From Gordonibacter sp034932485 (GTDB lineage Bacteria; Actinomycetota; Coriobacteriia; Coriobacteriales; Eggerthellaceae), in the NCBI GenBank assembly GCA_034932485.1, contig JAYFOQ010000004.1, positions 9,737 through 73,736 on the forward strand: a stretch of 64,000 nt of DNA, written 5' to 3'. Both the position numbers and the translations under genes were made by a program. Shown in pieces: positions 17,814 to 25,881 of the stretch. Within the stretch, counting starts at the first letter, position 1. The number at the start of each line of letters is the position of its first letter. Below the pieces are notes generated by a model. It was not told the origin of the DNA. It was given only the letters and a program-made list of their open reading frames with translations, and did no database searches.

Positions 17814-19802
17814 GTGACCGGAAACATGACAGGTAGGGTATTTAATAACCGCTACCAAATTACCGAGCGCATCGGCATCGGAGGAATGGCCGAGGTATAT
17901 CGCGCACAAGATAACGTGTTGGGACGCCTCGTCGCCGTAAAGGTGATGTTGCCGCAGTACGCCGCCGATCCTAACTTCACCGCTCGCTTTAAGCAGGAGG
18001 CGGCAGCTGCTGCCAATCTGCAAAGCCCCTATATCGTTAACGTATACGATTGGGGTCAAGATGACGGCACCTATTACATCGTCATGGAATTCGTACGCGG
18101 AAGCGACCTCAAAACAGCCATCATCGAACGTGGTGCCATTAATCAGCGCAAGGTTGCCGAAATTGGCTCTCAGGTATGCCAGGCTCTTTCGGTGGCACAC
18201 AACCTAGATATAATCCATCGCGACATCAAGCCGCAAAACATCATGGTGCAGCCCGACGGCAACGTAAAAGTGATGGACTTTGGTATTGCGCGCGCCAAAA
18301 ATTCCGTCATGACCCAAACATCGTCGGTGTTGGGCACTGCTCATTATATCTCGCCCGAACAAGCGCAGGGTAAGGAGCTTACGGCCACCAGCGATATCTA
18401 CTCACTGGGTATCGTATTGTATGAGGCCGCCACGGGCAGACTGCCCTTCGATGGTCCCGATGCGGTTAGCGTTGCTATGAAGCAAGTAAACGACCTTCCC
18501 GTTTCCCCTCGCGAGATCAATCCCGATATCGATCCAGCGCTCGAGGGCATTATCATGCACGCCATGGCAAAGAATCCTAACGACCGCTTCGCCACTGCCC
18601 AGGATATGCGCTATGCCCTAAACGACTATCTAGCCGGGCGCCCCGTGAGCGCAGGCATCTTTACTAGTGCGCAAACCGCTGTTATGGGCGGTGCTATTCC
18701 TCCCATGGCGGCAGCCGACGGTACTGCGGTTATGCCTGCCATGGGCGGCACGAAACCAGCAAGCCCAGCAGGTGGCCCCAAGAACTATCGGTCCGATGAT
18801 GGGAAAAAGAAATCAAATAAGAAAACTATCGCTATAGTAGTAGCTCTTATCGCGGCTTTAGCTCTTGTGGGTGTTGGGGCATTTGCCCTTATGGGCGGCT
18901 TCAGCAGCGGAGACCCCGTACCTGATGTCACCAATAAAACGGTCGAAGAGGCCACTACCATCTTGGAAAAAAGCGGCTTCCAGGTAGGCAACATACAGAA
19001 GGTGCCCGACGAGAAGATAGCGGCTGATAAAATTATCAGCCAAGACCCGAAAGCGGGAGACAAACGGGAAAAAGGTTCGAAAATTAACCTTACCGTATCG
19101 ACTGGTGTCGAGCAAATTGCCGTGCCCGACTTAAAGGGCAAGACCACCGATGAGGCCAAGCAGCTACTTAAAGAAAAGGGTCTTGTTCCCAGTGTTGTCG
19201 AAGGTCAGTACGATGATTCTATCGAAAAAGGTAAGGTAGTGGCAACGAATCCTGCCGCTGGTACCAAAGCAAACAAAGGCGACACCGTCGAGCTTATTCC
19301 CTCGCTCGGCTCCGAAGGAACGGCAGTACCCGACGTGGTTGGTCAGCTTGAAGGAGCAGCAACCACCAAACTAAACAATGCAGGCTTTAAAGTAACCTTC
19401 GACTACACCACGAGCGACACTGTTGCCGAAGGTAAAGTTATCAGCCAAAGCCCCGAGGCTGGCAAGAAACTCAAGGCCGGCGAAAGTGTAAACATTGTTG
19501 TAAGCACAGGCAAGCAGAAGCCCTCCAGCTTTACGGTAACTGCGAGCGTACAGGGAGAAGGTGGCTACGTAAGCCCCGCAACCATGGCTGTTGACGAAGG
19601 GGGAAGCGTCACCTTTACGGTCACACCAAACAGTGGCTACACCGTGGCCTCCGTTACCGACACCAACGGTAAGACTTACAACGTGCCTACTGCTGGCGGA
19701 ACCTTCACCATAAGCGATGTGAAGAACAGCATCGCGGTAACAGTAACATTTAAGCAGACCACGCCGAACCCGCCTTCAGCGGGTGGTAACACAACGAACT
19801 AA
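17814..19802 (+). CDS. pknB: PASTA-domain Ser/Thr protein kinase (PknB type)
   Basis: 662 residues. The kinase domain (about 12-275) has GIGGMAEVY, AVKVM (Lys43), HRDIKPQN (Asp137), DFGIA and the activation-loop SSVLGTAHYISPEQ. A juxtamembrane region and a transmembrane helix near 338-362 follow, then three PASTA repeats (about 366-565) that in relatives bind muropeptides or lipid II. Unusually, a further ~75-residue domain (FTVTASVQGEGGYVSP...GGSVTFTVTPNSGY) resembling divergent InlB-type repeats ends the protein. GTG 17814 has AAAGGAG upstream; ATG 17826 is an alternative. It closes the operon before a strong terminator. Confidence 0.95.
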   Translation: MTGNMTGRVFNNRYQITERIGIGGMAEVYRAQDNVLGRLVAVKVMLPQYAADPNFTARFKQEAAAAANLQSPYIVNVYDWGQDDGTYYIVMEFVRGSDLKTAIIERGAINQRKVAEIGSQVCQALSVAHNLDIIHRDIKPQNIMVQPDGNVKVMDFGIARAKNSVMTQTSSVLGTAHYISPEQAQGKELTATSDIYSLGIVLYEAATGRLPFDGPDAVSVAMKQVNDLPVSPREINPDIDPALEGIIMHAMAKNPNDRFATAQDMRYALNDYLAGRPVSAGIFTSAQTAVMGGAIPPMAAADGTAVMPAMGGTKPASPAGGPKNYRSDDGKKKSNKKTIAIVVALIAALALVGVGAFALMGGFSSGDPVPDVTNKTVEEATTILEKSGFQVGNIQKVPDEKIAADKIISQDPKAGDKREKGSKINLTVSTGVEQIAVPDLKGKTTDEAKQLLKEKGLVPSVVEGQYDDSIEKGKVVATNPAAGTKANKGDTVELIPSLGSEGTAVPDVVGQLEGAATTKLNNAGFKVTFDYTTSDTVAEGKVISQSPEAGKKLKAGESVNIVVSTGKQKPSSFTVTASVQGEGGYVSPATMAVDEGGSVTFTVTPNSGYTVASVTDTNGKTYNVPTAGGTFTISDVKNSIAVTVTFKQTTPNPPSAGGNTTN

Positions 19803-19833
19803 GCTGAAGGACTTACCAAAAGCACCTAAACCG

Positions 19834-19871
19834 CCTCCCATTTCTTGGACTCGAGAAATGGGAGGTTTTTT
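19834..19871 (+). terminator. Rho-independent terminator of the pknB operon
   Basis: A perfect 12-bp stem (19834-19845 with 19854-19865), eight-base loop and six Ts (19866-19871), 32 bases after the pknB stop. The remaining bases up to 20123 show no gene. Confidence 0.95.
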
Positions 19872-20123
19872 ATAATCGAAAGAGCCAAACCCCTCATCCG
19901 CCGTGAAGGAATACGAGTCGGAACTGTTTTGTCACACAAAGCCTTATTTTTTACTCTTATCCTCATGCCATTCGCACACATTATGCAATTCACGGACTTC
20001 CCTTGTCATATTGGCTGCCTTATCTGTAATATTAAAGGGTATTTTCATCATCTTAGAGCATCGTGCTATTATAAGGCTCGTTAATGCTCAACCGTGCCAG
20101 CGGCGCAACCAAGGAGGTACCGC

Positions 20124-21218
20124 GTGCAAGAGCAAATACCCGCGCTTTCCCGACGCACACTCATCGGCGGAACAGCTGCTATCGGGGCCCTAGGCCTCAT
20201 CTTCCCATCAACCGCATTTGGCGTAACTGCTGCCGAAAAACAAGCGGAAGCAGACGCAGTGCGCAACCAGCTTGTTGGTCTTCAGGCCGATCTTGAGGCG
20301 GCAGAGGACAAGTACCACCTTGCCGTAGTCGAGCAACAGGCGGCGCAAGAGGCCATGCAAGCAGAACAAATCAAGATCGACGAGGCCACTGTTCAGATCG
20401 AGAGACTACAGGAGCATCTTGGAGTACGTGCACGAGGCATGTATCGCTCGGGTTCATCCACTTTTGTCGACTTTTTACTGGGATCTACTTCGTTCGCTGA
20501 GTTCTCCCAAAACTGGGAAGTACTGAACAGCCTTAACGAAAATGATGCGCAGATGGTGAACGAAACCAAAGAATTACGCGAACGCGTAGAGGCCTCGAAA
20601 GCTGAGTACGCTACGCAGGAGAAAATTGCCGCTCAGAAGACCAACGAAGCAAGAGCTATCCAAGAAAATCATGCTGCGAAGGTCGCCCAAGCAAGCGAGG
20701 TTACAAAATCCCTGGATGCCGAAGCTCGTCAGCTGCTTGAGCAGGAACAGGCTGCCGCAGCTGCGGCAGCTGCGGCAGCGATAGAGGCACAGCGTACCGC
20801 TGAGAGCGCGTCATCTGGCAGCACGTCCAATTCACCCAGCACGCCGAGTGGTGGTAACGGAATCGAAGTTCCTTCACAAGGATCGGTTGTTAGCTATGCA
20901 CTTTCGCGTATTGGATGCCCTTATGATCTTGGCGCTGCCGGCCCAAATGCGTTCGACTGCTCTGGCCTAGTCTGCTGGGCGTATGCGCAATGCGGCATCC
21001 CTCTCCCACATTACACCGAAGATCTGAGAGCTGTCGCACGCCAAGTGGTATCTATTGCGGAAGCCCGCCCGGGCGATGTGCTGTACCGCCCCGGGCATGT
21101 AGGCATCGCCGTTAGTTATGGTGGTGTACCTTACGTTCACGCGCCAACACCAGGAGCTTTTGTGCGCGATACCGACCCGCTTAGCTGGTCTCAATTCATC
21201 TGTGCGCTACGTTTTTAG
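20124..21218 (+). CDS. Secreted NlpC/P60 peptidoglycan hydrolase with coiled coil
   Basis: 364 residues. A twin-arginine-like signal (SRRTLIGGTAAIGALGL...PSTAFG) suggests export. Residues ~35-230 form a long Gln/Glu/Ala-rich coiled coil with a PcsB/RipA-like segment (GMYRSGSSTFVDFLLGSTS). A Ser/Thr/Gly linker leads to the C-terminal NlpC/P60 domain with catalytic FDCSG, GHVGI and YVHAP. Such enzymes cleave stem-peptide bonds during cell separation, usually held inactive by the coiled coil. GTG 20124 has AAGGAGGT seven bases upstream; the frame is open from 20094. Its place just after the pknB operon fits a division role. Confidence 0.92.
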   Translation: MQEQIPALSRRTLIGGTAAIGALGLIFPSTAFGVTAAEKQAEADAVRNQLVGLQADLEAAEDKYHLAVVEQQAAQEAMQAEQIKIDEATVQIERLQEHLGVRARGMYRSGSSTFVDFLLGSTSFAEFSQNWEVLNSLNENDAQMVNETKELRERVEASKAEYATQEKIAAQKTNEARAIQENHAAKVAQASEVTKSLDAEARQLLEQEQAAAAAAAAAAIEAQRTAESASSGSTSNSPSTPSGGNGIEVPSQGSVVSYALSRIGCPYDLGAAGPNAFDCSGLVCWAYAQCGIPLPHYTEDLRAVARQVVSIAEARPGDVLYRPGHVGIAVSYGGVPYVHAPTPGAFVRDTDPLSWSQFICALRF

Positions 21219-21246
21219 TCCCATCAATCCTGCTTTCGTACTTTCT

Positions 21247-21275
21247 GACGACCGGGAGTATTCTCGGTCGTTTTC
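21247..21275 (+). terminator. Terminator after the NlpC/P60 gene
   Basis: A CGACC/GGTCG stem with inner GAG/CTC pairing is followed by TTTTCGTTGTT. It lies between the hydrolase stop and the tRNA. Confidence 0.75.
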
Positions 21276-21342
21276 GTTGTTATAACCCACCCTTAACCAT
21301 TTCGCTCCGCATCGCTAGGAGGAATGCTACAATATCTCCCAC

Positions 21343-21418
21343 GCCTCCGTAGCTCAGGGGATAGAGCACCGCTCTCCTAAAGCGGGTGCCGCGCGTTCGA
21401 ATCGCGCCGGGGGCACCA
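21343..21418 (+). tRNA. tRNA-Arg, anticodon CCU
   Basis: 76 nucleotides with encoded CCA. The acceptor arms are GCCTCCG (21343-21349) and CGGGGGC (21408-21414) with one G-U pair. The D-arm contains AGCTCAGGGGATAGAGC, the anticodon stem CCGCT/AGCGG encloses loop CTCCTAA (anticodon CCT in DNA), and the T-arm is GCGCGTTCGAATCGCGC. It reads the rare codon AGG. TACAAT at 21328-21333 may be its -10. No integrase or att-like duplication was seen beside it. Confidence 0.96.
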
Positions 21419-21430
21419 TTTAAAGCTTGT

Positions 21431-21475
21431 AGGCTGCTGATTGTTGTTTATCCAGCAGCCTCTTTACTTTTCTGG
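21431..21475 (+). terminator. Terminator after tRNA-Arg
   Basis: A perfect 9-bp stem AGGCTGCTG/CAGCAGCCT (21431-21439 with 21453-21461) is followed by CTTTACTTTTCT. Confidence 0.85.
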
Positions 21476-21632
21476 TTTGTCTTCGGGCTTCTCTCGTGTC
21501 TCAATCAATATCCCACCCGCCCGAGAAACACCCACACCTCTCGCTTTCCCCCGCAACCTGGCGTATCCTGATGCCATGCTGGCGCACGTTCGTGTACCAG
21601 ATCAAATACCATCAATGAGGAAAGGAGGATGC

Positions 21633-22529
21633 ATGAAAGAATTGAACGACGAGCACGTACTGTTCGCATTCGACAAGGAACTCAAACCAGTAATGACAGT
21701 CGCGTCGGGTGAAACGGTACGTATCCGCACGAAGGACTGCTTCGGTAACCAGGTACGCACACCCGAAGACGCACTGGACGAGATCGACTGGGATGCCATT
21801 AATCCAGCAACCGGACCAATCTACGTCGAAGGCGCCATGCCTGGAGGGGCGCTGAAGGTAACCATCGATAATATCGAACTAGATAACCAAACAGCATCAT
21901 GCACGGGCAAGAACGAGGGTGTCTGTGGCGATCTCTTCGAAAAGTGGTGCACGCGCCTCTGCCCCATCGAGAACGACAAGCTTGTATGGAATGACAAGCT
22001 CTCTATTCCACTGAACCCCATGATCGGTGTTATCGGCGTTGCGCCGGCCGGCGATCCCGTGAACTGCGGCACGCCTGGCTCCCACGGTGGCAACATGGAC
22101 AACACCGCCATCACCACAGGAGCAACGCTATACTTTCCCGTGGCCGCCGAGGGGGCCCTATTCGGCTGTGGCGATATGCATGCAGCTATGGGCGACGGCG
22201 AGATAAGCGTATCGGGAGCAGAGGTGGCAGGCTGGGCAACGGTCACTCTTACTGCTCTACCTAACCTTCACCTTATTAATCCGCTCATTGAGAACAGCAC
22301 GCACTTTGGCGTAATAGCCTCAGCGGAAACACTCGATGCAGCAGCCAATAACGCCGTACACGACATGGTTGCCTTGCTGCACAACCGCACCGGCACGCCA
22401 GAAGACGAACTGGTGCTATTGTTGTCGCTCGTGGCTAACGTGCAGGTGTGCCAGATGGTCGACCCCGAAAAGACCGTGCGCTTCATGGTGCCGAAATACG
22501 TACTGGAAGCACTTAGTTTTGAGCTATAG
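21633..22529 (+). CDS. Acetamidase/formamidase family amidohydrolase
   Basis: 298 residues, matching the FmdA/AmdA family: GGALKVTIDNIEL, the metal-site segment GSHGGNMDN, and GDMHAAMGDGE. The family hydrolyses formamide or short amides to ammonia and the acid. AAAGGAGG precedes ATG 21633; the frame is open from 21441 but the family N-terminus begins here. An amino acid permease follows after 58 bases, which suggests nitrogen scavenging or amino acid breakdown, for example formamide from histidine degradation. No other histidine-catabolic gene is in the window, so the substrate is open. Confidence 0.88.
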   Translation: MKELNDEHVLFAFDKELKPVMTVASGETVRIRTKDCFGNQVRTPEDALDEIDWDAINPATGPIYVEGAMPGGALKVTIDNIELDNQTASCTGKNEGVCGDLFEKWCTRLCPIENDKLVWNDKLSIPLNPMIGVIGVAPAGDPVNCGTPGSHGGNMDNTAITTGATLYFPVAAEGALFGCGDMHAAMGDGEISVSGAEVAGWATVTLTALPNLHLINPLIENSTHFGVIASAETLDAAANNAVHDMVALLHNRTGTPEDELVLLLSLVANVQVCQMVDPEKTVRFMVPKYVLEALSFEL

Positions 22530-22587
22530 CTGCTATTAATAACAAGTTCCCGTTCGTCAGACAATAATTCCTCTAAGGAGATTTGAT

Positions 22588-24033
22588 ATGACCGAAGAAC
22601 AAAAAGCGGTGACGTCAGCCAACGACGCTGCGCAATCGCCCGCATCTCCCCAAACTCTTATCGAGATAGAAAACGAAGCTTCTGATGCCGCACTCGAATC
22701 CATGGGCTACAAACAAGAGCTTAAACGCGCCCTGTCAGTACCCGATATGTTGGTATATGGCTTAATCTTCATGGTTCCTATTGCGCCATTTGGTATTTAC
22801 GGCGGTGTGTTTGGCGACTCGGGCGGCATGCCCGCCTTGGTGTACTTGGTAGGCATGATTGCCATGATATTCACGGCGTTCTCCTACGCTACGCTTTCCC
22901 GCGAATTCCCGGTATCGGGCTCAGTATACGGTTACACCAGCCGAGGCATCACTAAACCGGTCGGCTTTGTAACTGGTTGGACTATGTTATTAGACTATCT
23001 GCTTGTTCCCACCCTACTGTACGTAGTAGCCGCACAGGCTATGAGTGGCATCGTGCCGGAAATTCCTGCGGTGGCATGGGGCGTCTTCTTTGTGGTTATC
23101 AACACATTCGTGAACATACGGGGCATAGAACTTACTGTTATCGTAAATCGCGTAGCAGTAGTGCTTGAAATTTTATGTCTGGCCGTATTTGTAGTCATGG
23201 GCGTGCTGTGGCTAGCCACCGACCCGCTGTCCAACGGTTTCACGTTTAAGCCGTTCTACAACCCCGAGACGTTCAATATCGGACTCGTCATGGGTGCCGT
23301 ATCGCTGGGCGTGTTGTCCTTTTTGGGTTTTGATGGAATCGCCACGCTGTCTGAAGAAGCTCACGACGCAAAGCGCGGGCCTTCGCGCGCCATGGTGGGC
23401 TCACTTCTTATTGTGGGCTTTCTCTTCATGCTGCAAACCTACATTGCTGGTTGCGTTAGCCCCGACGGAGCTGTGTTTGCCAACGATCCCGACAACGCAT
23501 TCTACTTGGTAGCAGAAGTAGTGGGTGGCAAATTCCTCTACATCTTATGCGCTTTAGCAACAGCTATTGCTTGGGGCATTTTCAATTCCCTCGCTGCGCA
23601 GACGGCTATTTCGCGCATTTTGTTTGCCATGAGCCGCGACGGCAACCTACCCAAAGCCCTGGCGAAGGTGCATCCAAAGTTCAAGACACCCTACATCGCC
23701 GCCGCTTTCGTGGGTACGCTATCGCTCGTACTGGTTATCATCTTCGAGCAGCTAGGTATCGACGCCATCTCACGTCTCGTAAACTTTGGCGCCCTTACCG
23801 CATTTTGCATCCTGCACTTCACGGTAGTATGGCATTTCTTCATTAAGAAGCGTGATAGCAAGGTGTTCACCCACCTTATCATGCCTCTGCTGGGCTTCAT
23901 CATCGTAGGATTTACGTGGTTCAGCCTCGATCCAGCCTCAAAGACCATGGGTATTACCTGGGTTGTCGCTGGTATCGTATACTATTTTGTGCTCCATAAG
24001 GTAATGAAGAAGAACGTCGACTTAGACGTGTAG
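22588..24033 (+). CDS. APC-superfamily amino acid permease
   Basis: 481 residues with about twelve hydrophobic segments after a ~60-residue acidic N-terminus. FPVSGSVYGYTSRGI and the FLGFDGIATLSEEAHD segment are typical of the APC amino acid/polyamine family. AAGGAG lies nine bases before ATG 22588. It probably shares a transcript with the amidase upstream and ends at the hairpin at 24103. The transported amino acid cannot be told from sequence alone. Confidence 0.9.
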   Translation: MTEEQKAVTSANDAAQSPASPQTLIEIENEASDAALESMGYKQELKRALSVPDMLVYGLIFMVPIAPFGIYGGVFGDSGGMPALVYLVGMIAMIFTAFSYATLSREFPVSGSVYGYTSRGITKPVGFVTGWTMLLDYLLVPTLLYVVAAQAMSGIVPEIPAVAWGVFFVVINTFVNIRGIELTVIVNRVAVVLEILCLAVFVVMGVLWLATDPLSNGFTFKPFYNPETFNIGLVMGAVSLGVLSFLGFDGIATLSEEAHDAKRGPSRAMVGSLLIVGFLFMLQTYIAGCVSPDGAVFANDPDNAFYLVAEVVGGKFLYILCALATAIAWGIFNSLAAQTAISRILFAMSRDGNLPKALAKVHPKFKTPYIAAAFVGTLSLVLVIIFEQLGIDAISRLVNFGALTAFCILHFTVVWHFFIKKRDSKVFTHLIMPLLGFIIVGFTWFSLDPASKTMGITWVVAGIVYYFVLHKVMKKNVDLDV

Positions 24034-24102
24034 CTACTTTGTTCGCCGTATTACAATCCGTCGATTCTCTTTAACGCAAACAGCGCGAACCGACGAATAG
24101 CT

Positions 24103-24139
24103 TTTGCGCCTAGCTGCAATATGCTCAGCTAGGCGCAAA
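24103..24139. terminator. Bidirectional hairpin between convergent genes
   Basis: A perfect 14-bp stem (24103-24116 with 24126-24139) and nine-base loop lie between the permease (plus) and the LuxR gene (minus). U-runs are weak on both sides. Confidence 0.65.
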
Positions 24140-24164
24140 TCATTTACTTACTCAATACTTATAA

Positions 24165-25580
24165 TCAAGCAGTTTTATGAGACCCTTCTAGCAACTCGTA
24201 GAGTTCGTCACGACTGTGCACATCCAGCTTGCGATAAATGTGGCTAATATGAGCTTTGATGGTGCCGTGTGCCACAAATAGATCCTTTTCGATCTGCGCC
24301 ATCGACTCGCGTCGAGCCAGAAGCTGCAACACTTCCTCCTCGCGCGGACTCAAGTCGTGAGAACGCGACAAATCGGCCACACGCAAAGCAAGCTGGGGAG
24401 AAGAAGGGCCCTCTTCATCAGAAAGGGGATCGCCCGAAACGGTGATACCCCAGCGAGCAGATAAGCCACGCTCGGTAAACAGAATAGCGGTAAAGATAAT
24501 AACCATAACGATAACAACACCCGTATAAATGACCGAGGTGGTTTGTTCGCTTGCGTGCGACGACAGCACAGCAAAGAGGCCCCAGCCCAACAACTCAACG
24601 ATATAGCGAATACCACGCTCGATACCACTAATCCATACGGCGCTAATACCGAAGCGATACGTAATACTACTTAATACGATCATGATAAACATAGACAGCA
24701 TGGTGTAACCTGCATCGTAACACATGGCCATGATTTCGGGATTAGTGCCAAACGACGGGGTTACAAACAAAAAACCAATAATGAATAACGGGAAGGCAAG
24801 CTGGTAGATCGTATCGAAGTTGAACCACTTCGAAGCAGAAAGTACACCAAAGAACACCAAGGCACACACGAACATCGCCCCAACAAGATTACCTGTCACC
24901 AAAGACTGAGCCGGAAGCGTACCAAAGCCACCCGCGAACGTACACACAGACATAAGCAGAATGGGTTTCCAAGGAAACGCATATGACGTGCCCTGCTTTG
25001 CCTTTTGAGGAAGGTCATGCGATGGCAAGCGCCTCATGCTCGCCTTAACGCAAGCAAGCGACACCAGCGGCAGCACCACGGCAAAAAAAGCCAAATAGGA
25101 AGCATCCATTCCCATAAATAGCCACTTCAGAGCTTCGCCACAGGCAATAGCCATAGCGTGATATAAGGCCACTCGCATGGGATTCAGCGACCCGTAGAAC
25201 TCAGCCCACATAAGAATAAGCGCGCCCAAGCCTGCACCAGCACATACAAGGCCGGTCCATTTCAAAATATCATTTTGCACACCAAAACAAGCCGCTACAA
25301 CCAACGCCGACCCTCCCACCATGGCCACTGCCGCCGCACGTCCGACAACACGATTCGACCACAGCGGCACCACTCTCCGCGCCGCAAAAGCAAGCGCAAA
25401 GCAGACGACGCCAATGGCTCCCTCAAACAAAAAGTAATCAAACACGCCAATAGTAGGGAACGCATCGTAGCGAAAGAACGTGGCAAGCCAAGCTCGATAA
25501 ACGCCTACCCCCATAAACACAAGTGGAATAGCGGCTACGCGTCCGAATACACCCTTCCATCGTTCTATGAAATCTTGCAT
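24165..25580 (-). CDS. Membrane-embedded LuxR-type transcriptional regulator
   Basis: 471 residues: about twelve hydrophobic segments, then a C-terminal LuxR domain (DLSPREEEVLQLLARRES...AHGTIKAHISHIYRKLDV). GGGAGG is nine bases before ATG 25580. It is divergent from the FMN/FAD reductase at 25882 and the third regulator of this type in the window, each beside a flavoprotein reductase. It probably controls that reductase through the motifs at 25687-25714. Confidence 0.87.
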   Translation of the reverse strand: MQDFIERWKGVFGRVAAIPLVFMGVGVYRAWLATFFRYDAFPTIGVFDYFLFEGAIGVVCFALAFAARRVVPLWSNRVVGRAAAVAMVGGSALVVAACFGVQNDILKWTGLVCAGAGLGALILMWAEFYGSLNPMRVALYHAMAIACGEALKWLFMGMDASYLAFFAVVLPLVSLACVKASMRRLPSHDLPQKAKQGTSYAFPWKPILLMSVCTFAGGFGTLPAQSLVTGNLVGAMFVCALVFFGVLSASKWFNFDTIYQLAFPLFIIGFLFVTPSFGTNPEIMAMCYDAGYTMLSMFIMIVLSSITYRFGISAVWISGIERGIRYIVELLGWGLFAVLSSHASEQTTSVIYTGVVIVMVIIFTAILFTERGLSARWGITVSGDPLSDEEGPSSPQLALRVADLSRSHDLSPREEEVLQLLARRESMAQIEKDLFVAHGTIKAHISHIYRKLDVHSRDELYELLEGSHKTA

Positions 25581-25686
25581 GCCACTTCGCCTCCCTGCGA
25601 CTTAGCCGCCCTGCGACTGGGCGCAGTCTGCACCCCGTCGCTGCCAGCAATCGGTTTTATCATAGCGAAACAGCCTTATCAAGCAA

Positions 25687-25714
25687 GGGTTAATGAGGGG
25701 TTAAGGATTTAACC
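25687..25714. promoter_or_regulatory. Candidate operator: two GGGTTAA plus inverted copy
   Basis: GGGTTAA occurs at 25687-25693 and 25698-25704, exactly 11 bp apart (one helical turn). The second copy forms an inverted repeat with TTAACC at 25709-25714, spaced by four bases. It lies in the 301-bp divergent region between the LuxR and reductase genes. Binding by the LuxR protein is inferred. Confidence 0.45.
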
Positions 25715-25836
25715 GCCTTGGATAATTGCTCCTTTTTTTCAAGATGATAGTCTTCCGACTGTTCAAGCAAAGCGGCTTGCCGCCACGCAAAAACACAAGG
25801 GAGGGTGCTGGCACCACAGCAATCGATGCCAGCCAC

Positions 25837-25862
25837 GTCGACCGCAAACGTATGCGGTCGAC
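25837..25862 (+). promoter_or_regulatory. Leader hairpin just before the reductase ribosome-binding site
   Basis: A perfect 10-bp inverted repeat GTCGACCGCA/TGCGGTCGAC with a six-base loop ends eight bases before the AAGGAGG of the gene at 25882. It could stabilise the mRNA 5' end, regulate translation, or be a protein-binding palindrome. Confidence 0.5.
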
Positions 25863-25881
25863 CAACGTAAGGAGGATCTAC

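Noticed and set aside
21343..21640. tRNA-Arg as an attachment site for an integrated element
   Set aside because: No integrase, no duplicated tRNA 3' end and no change in gene type were seen downstream.
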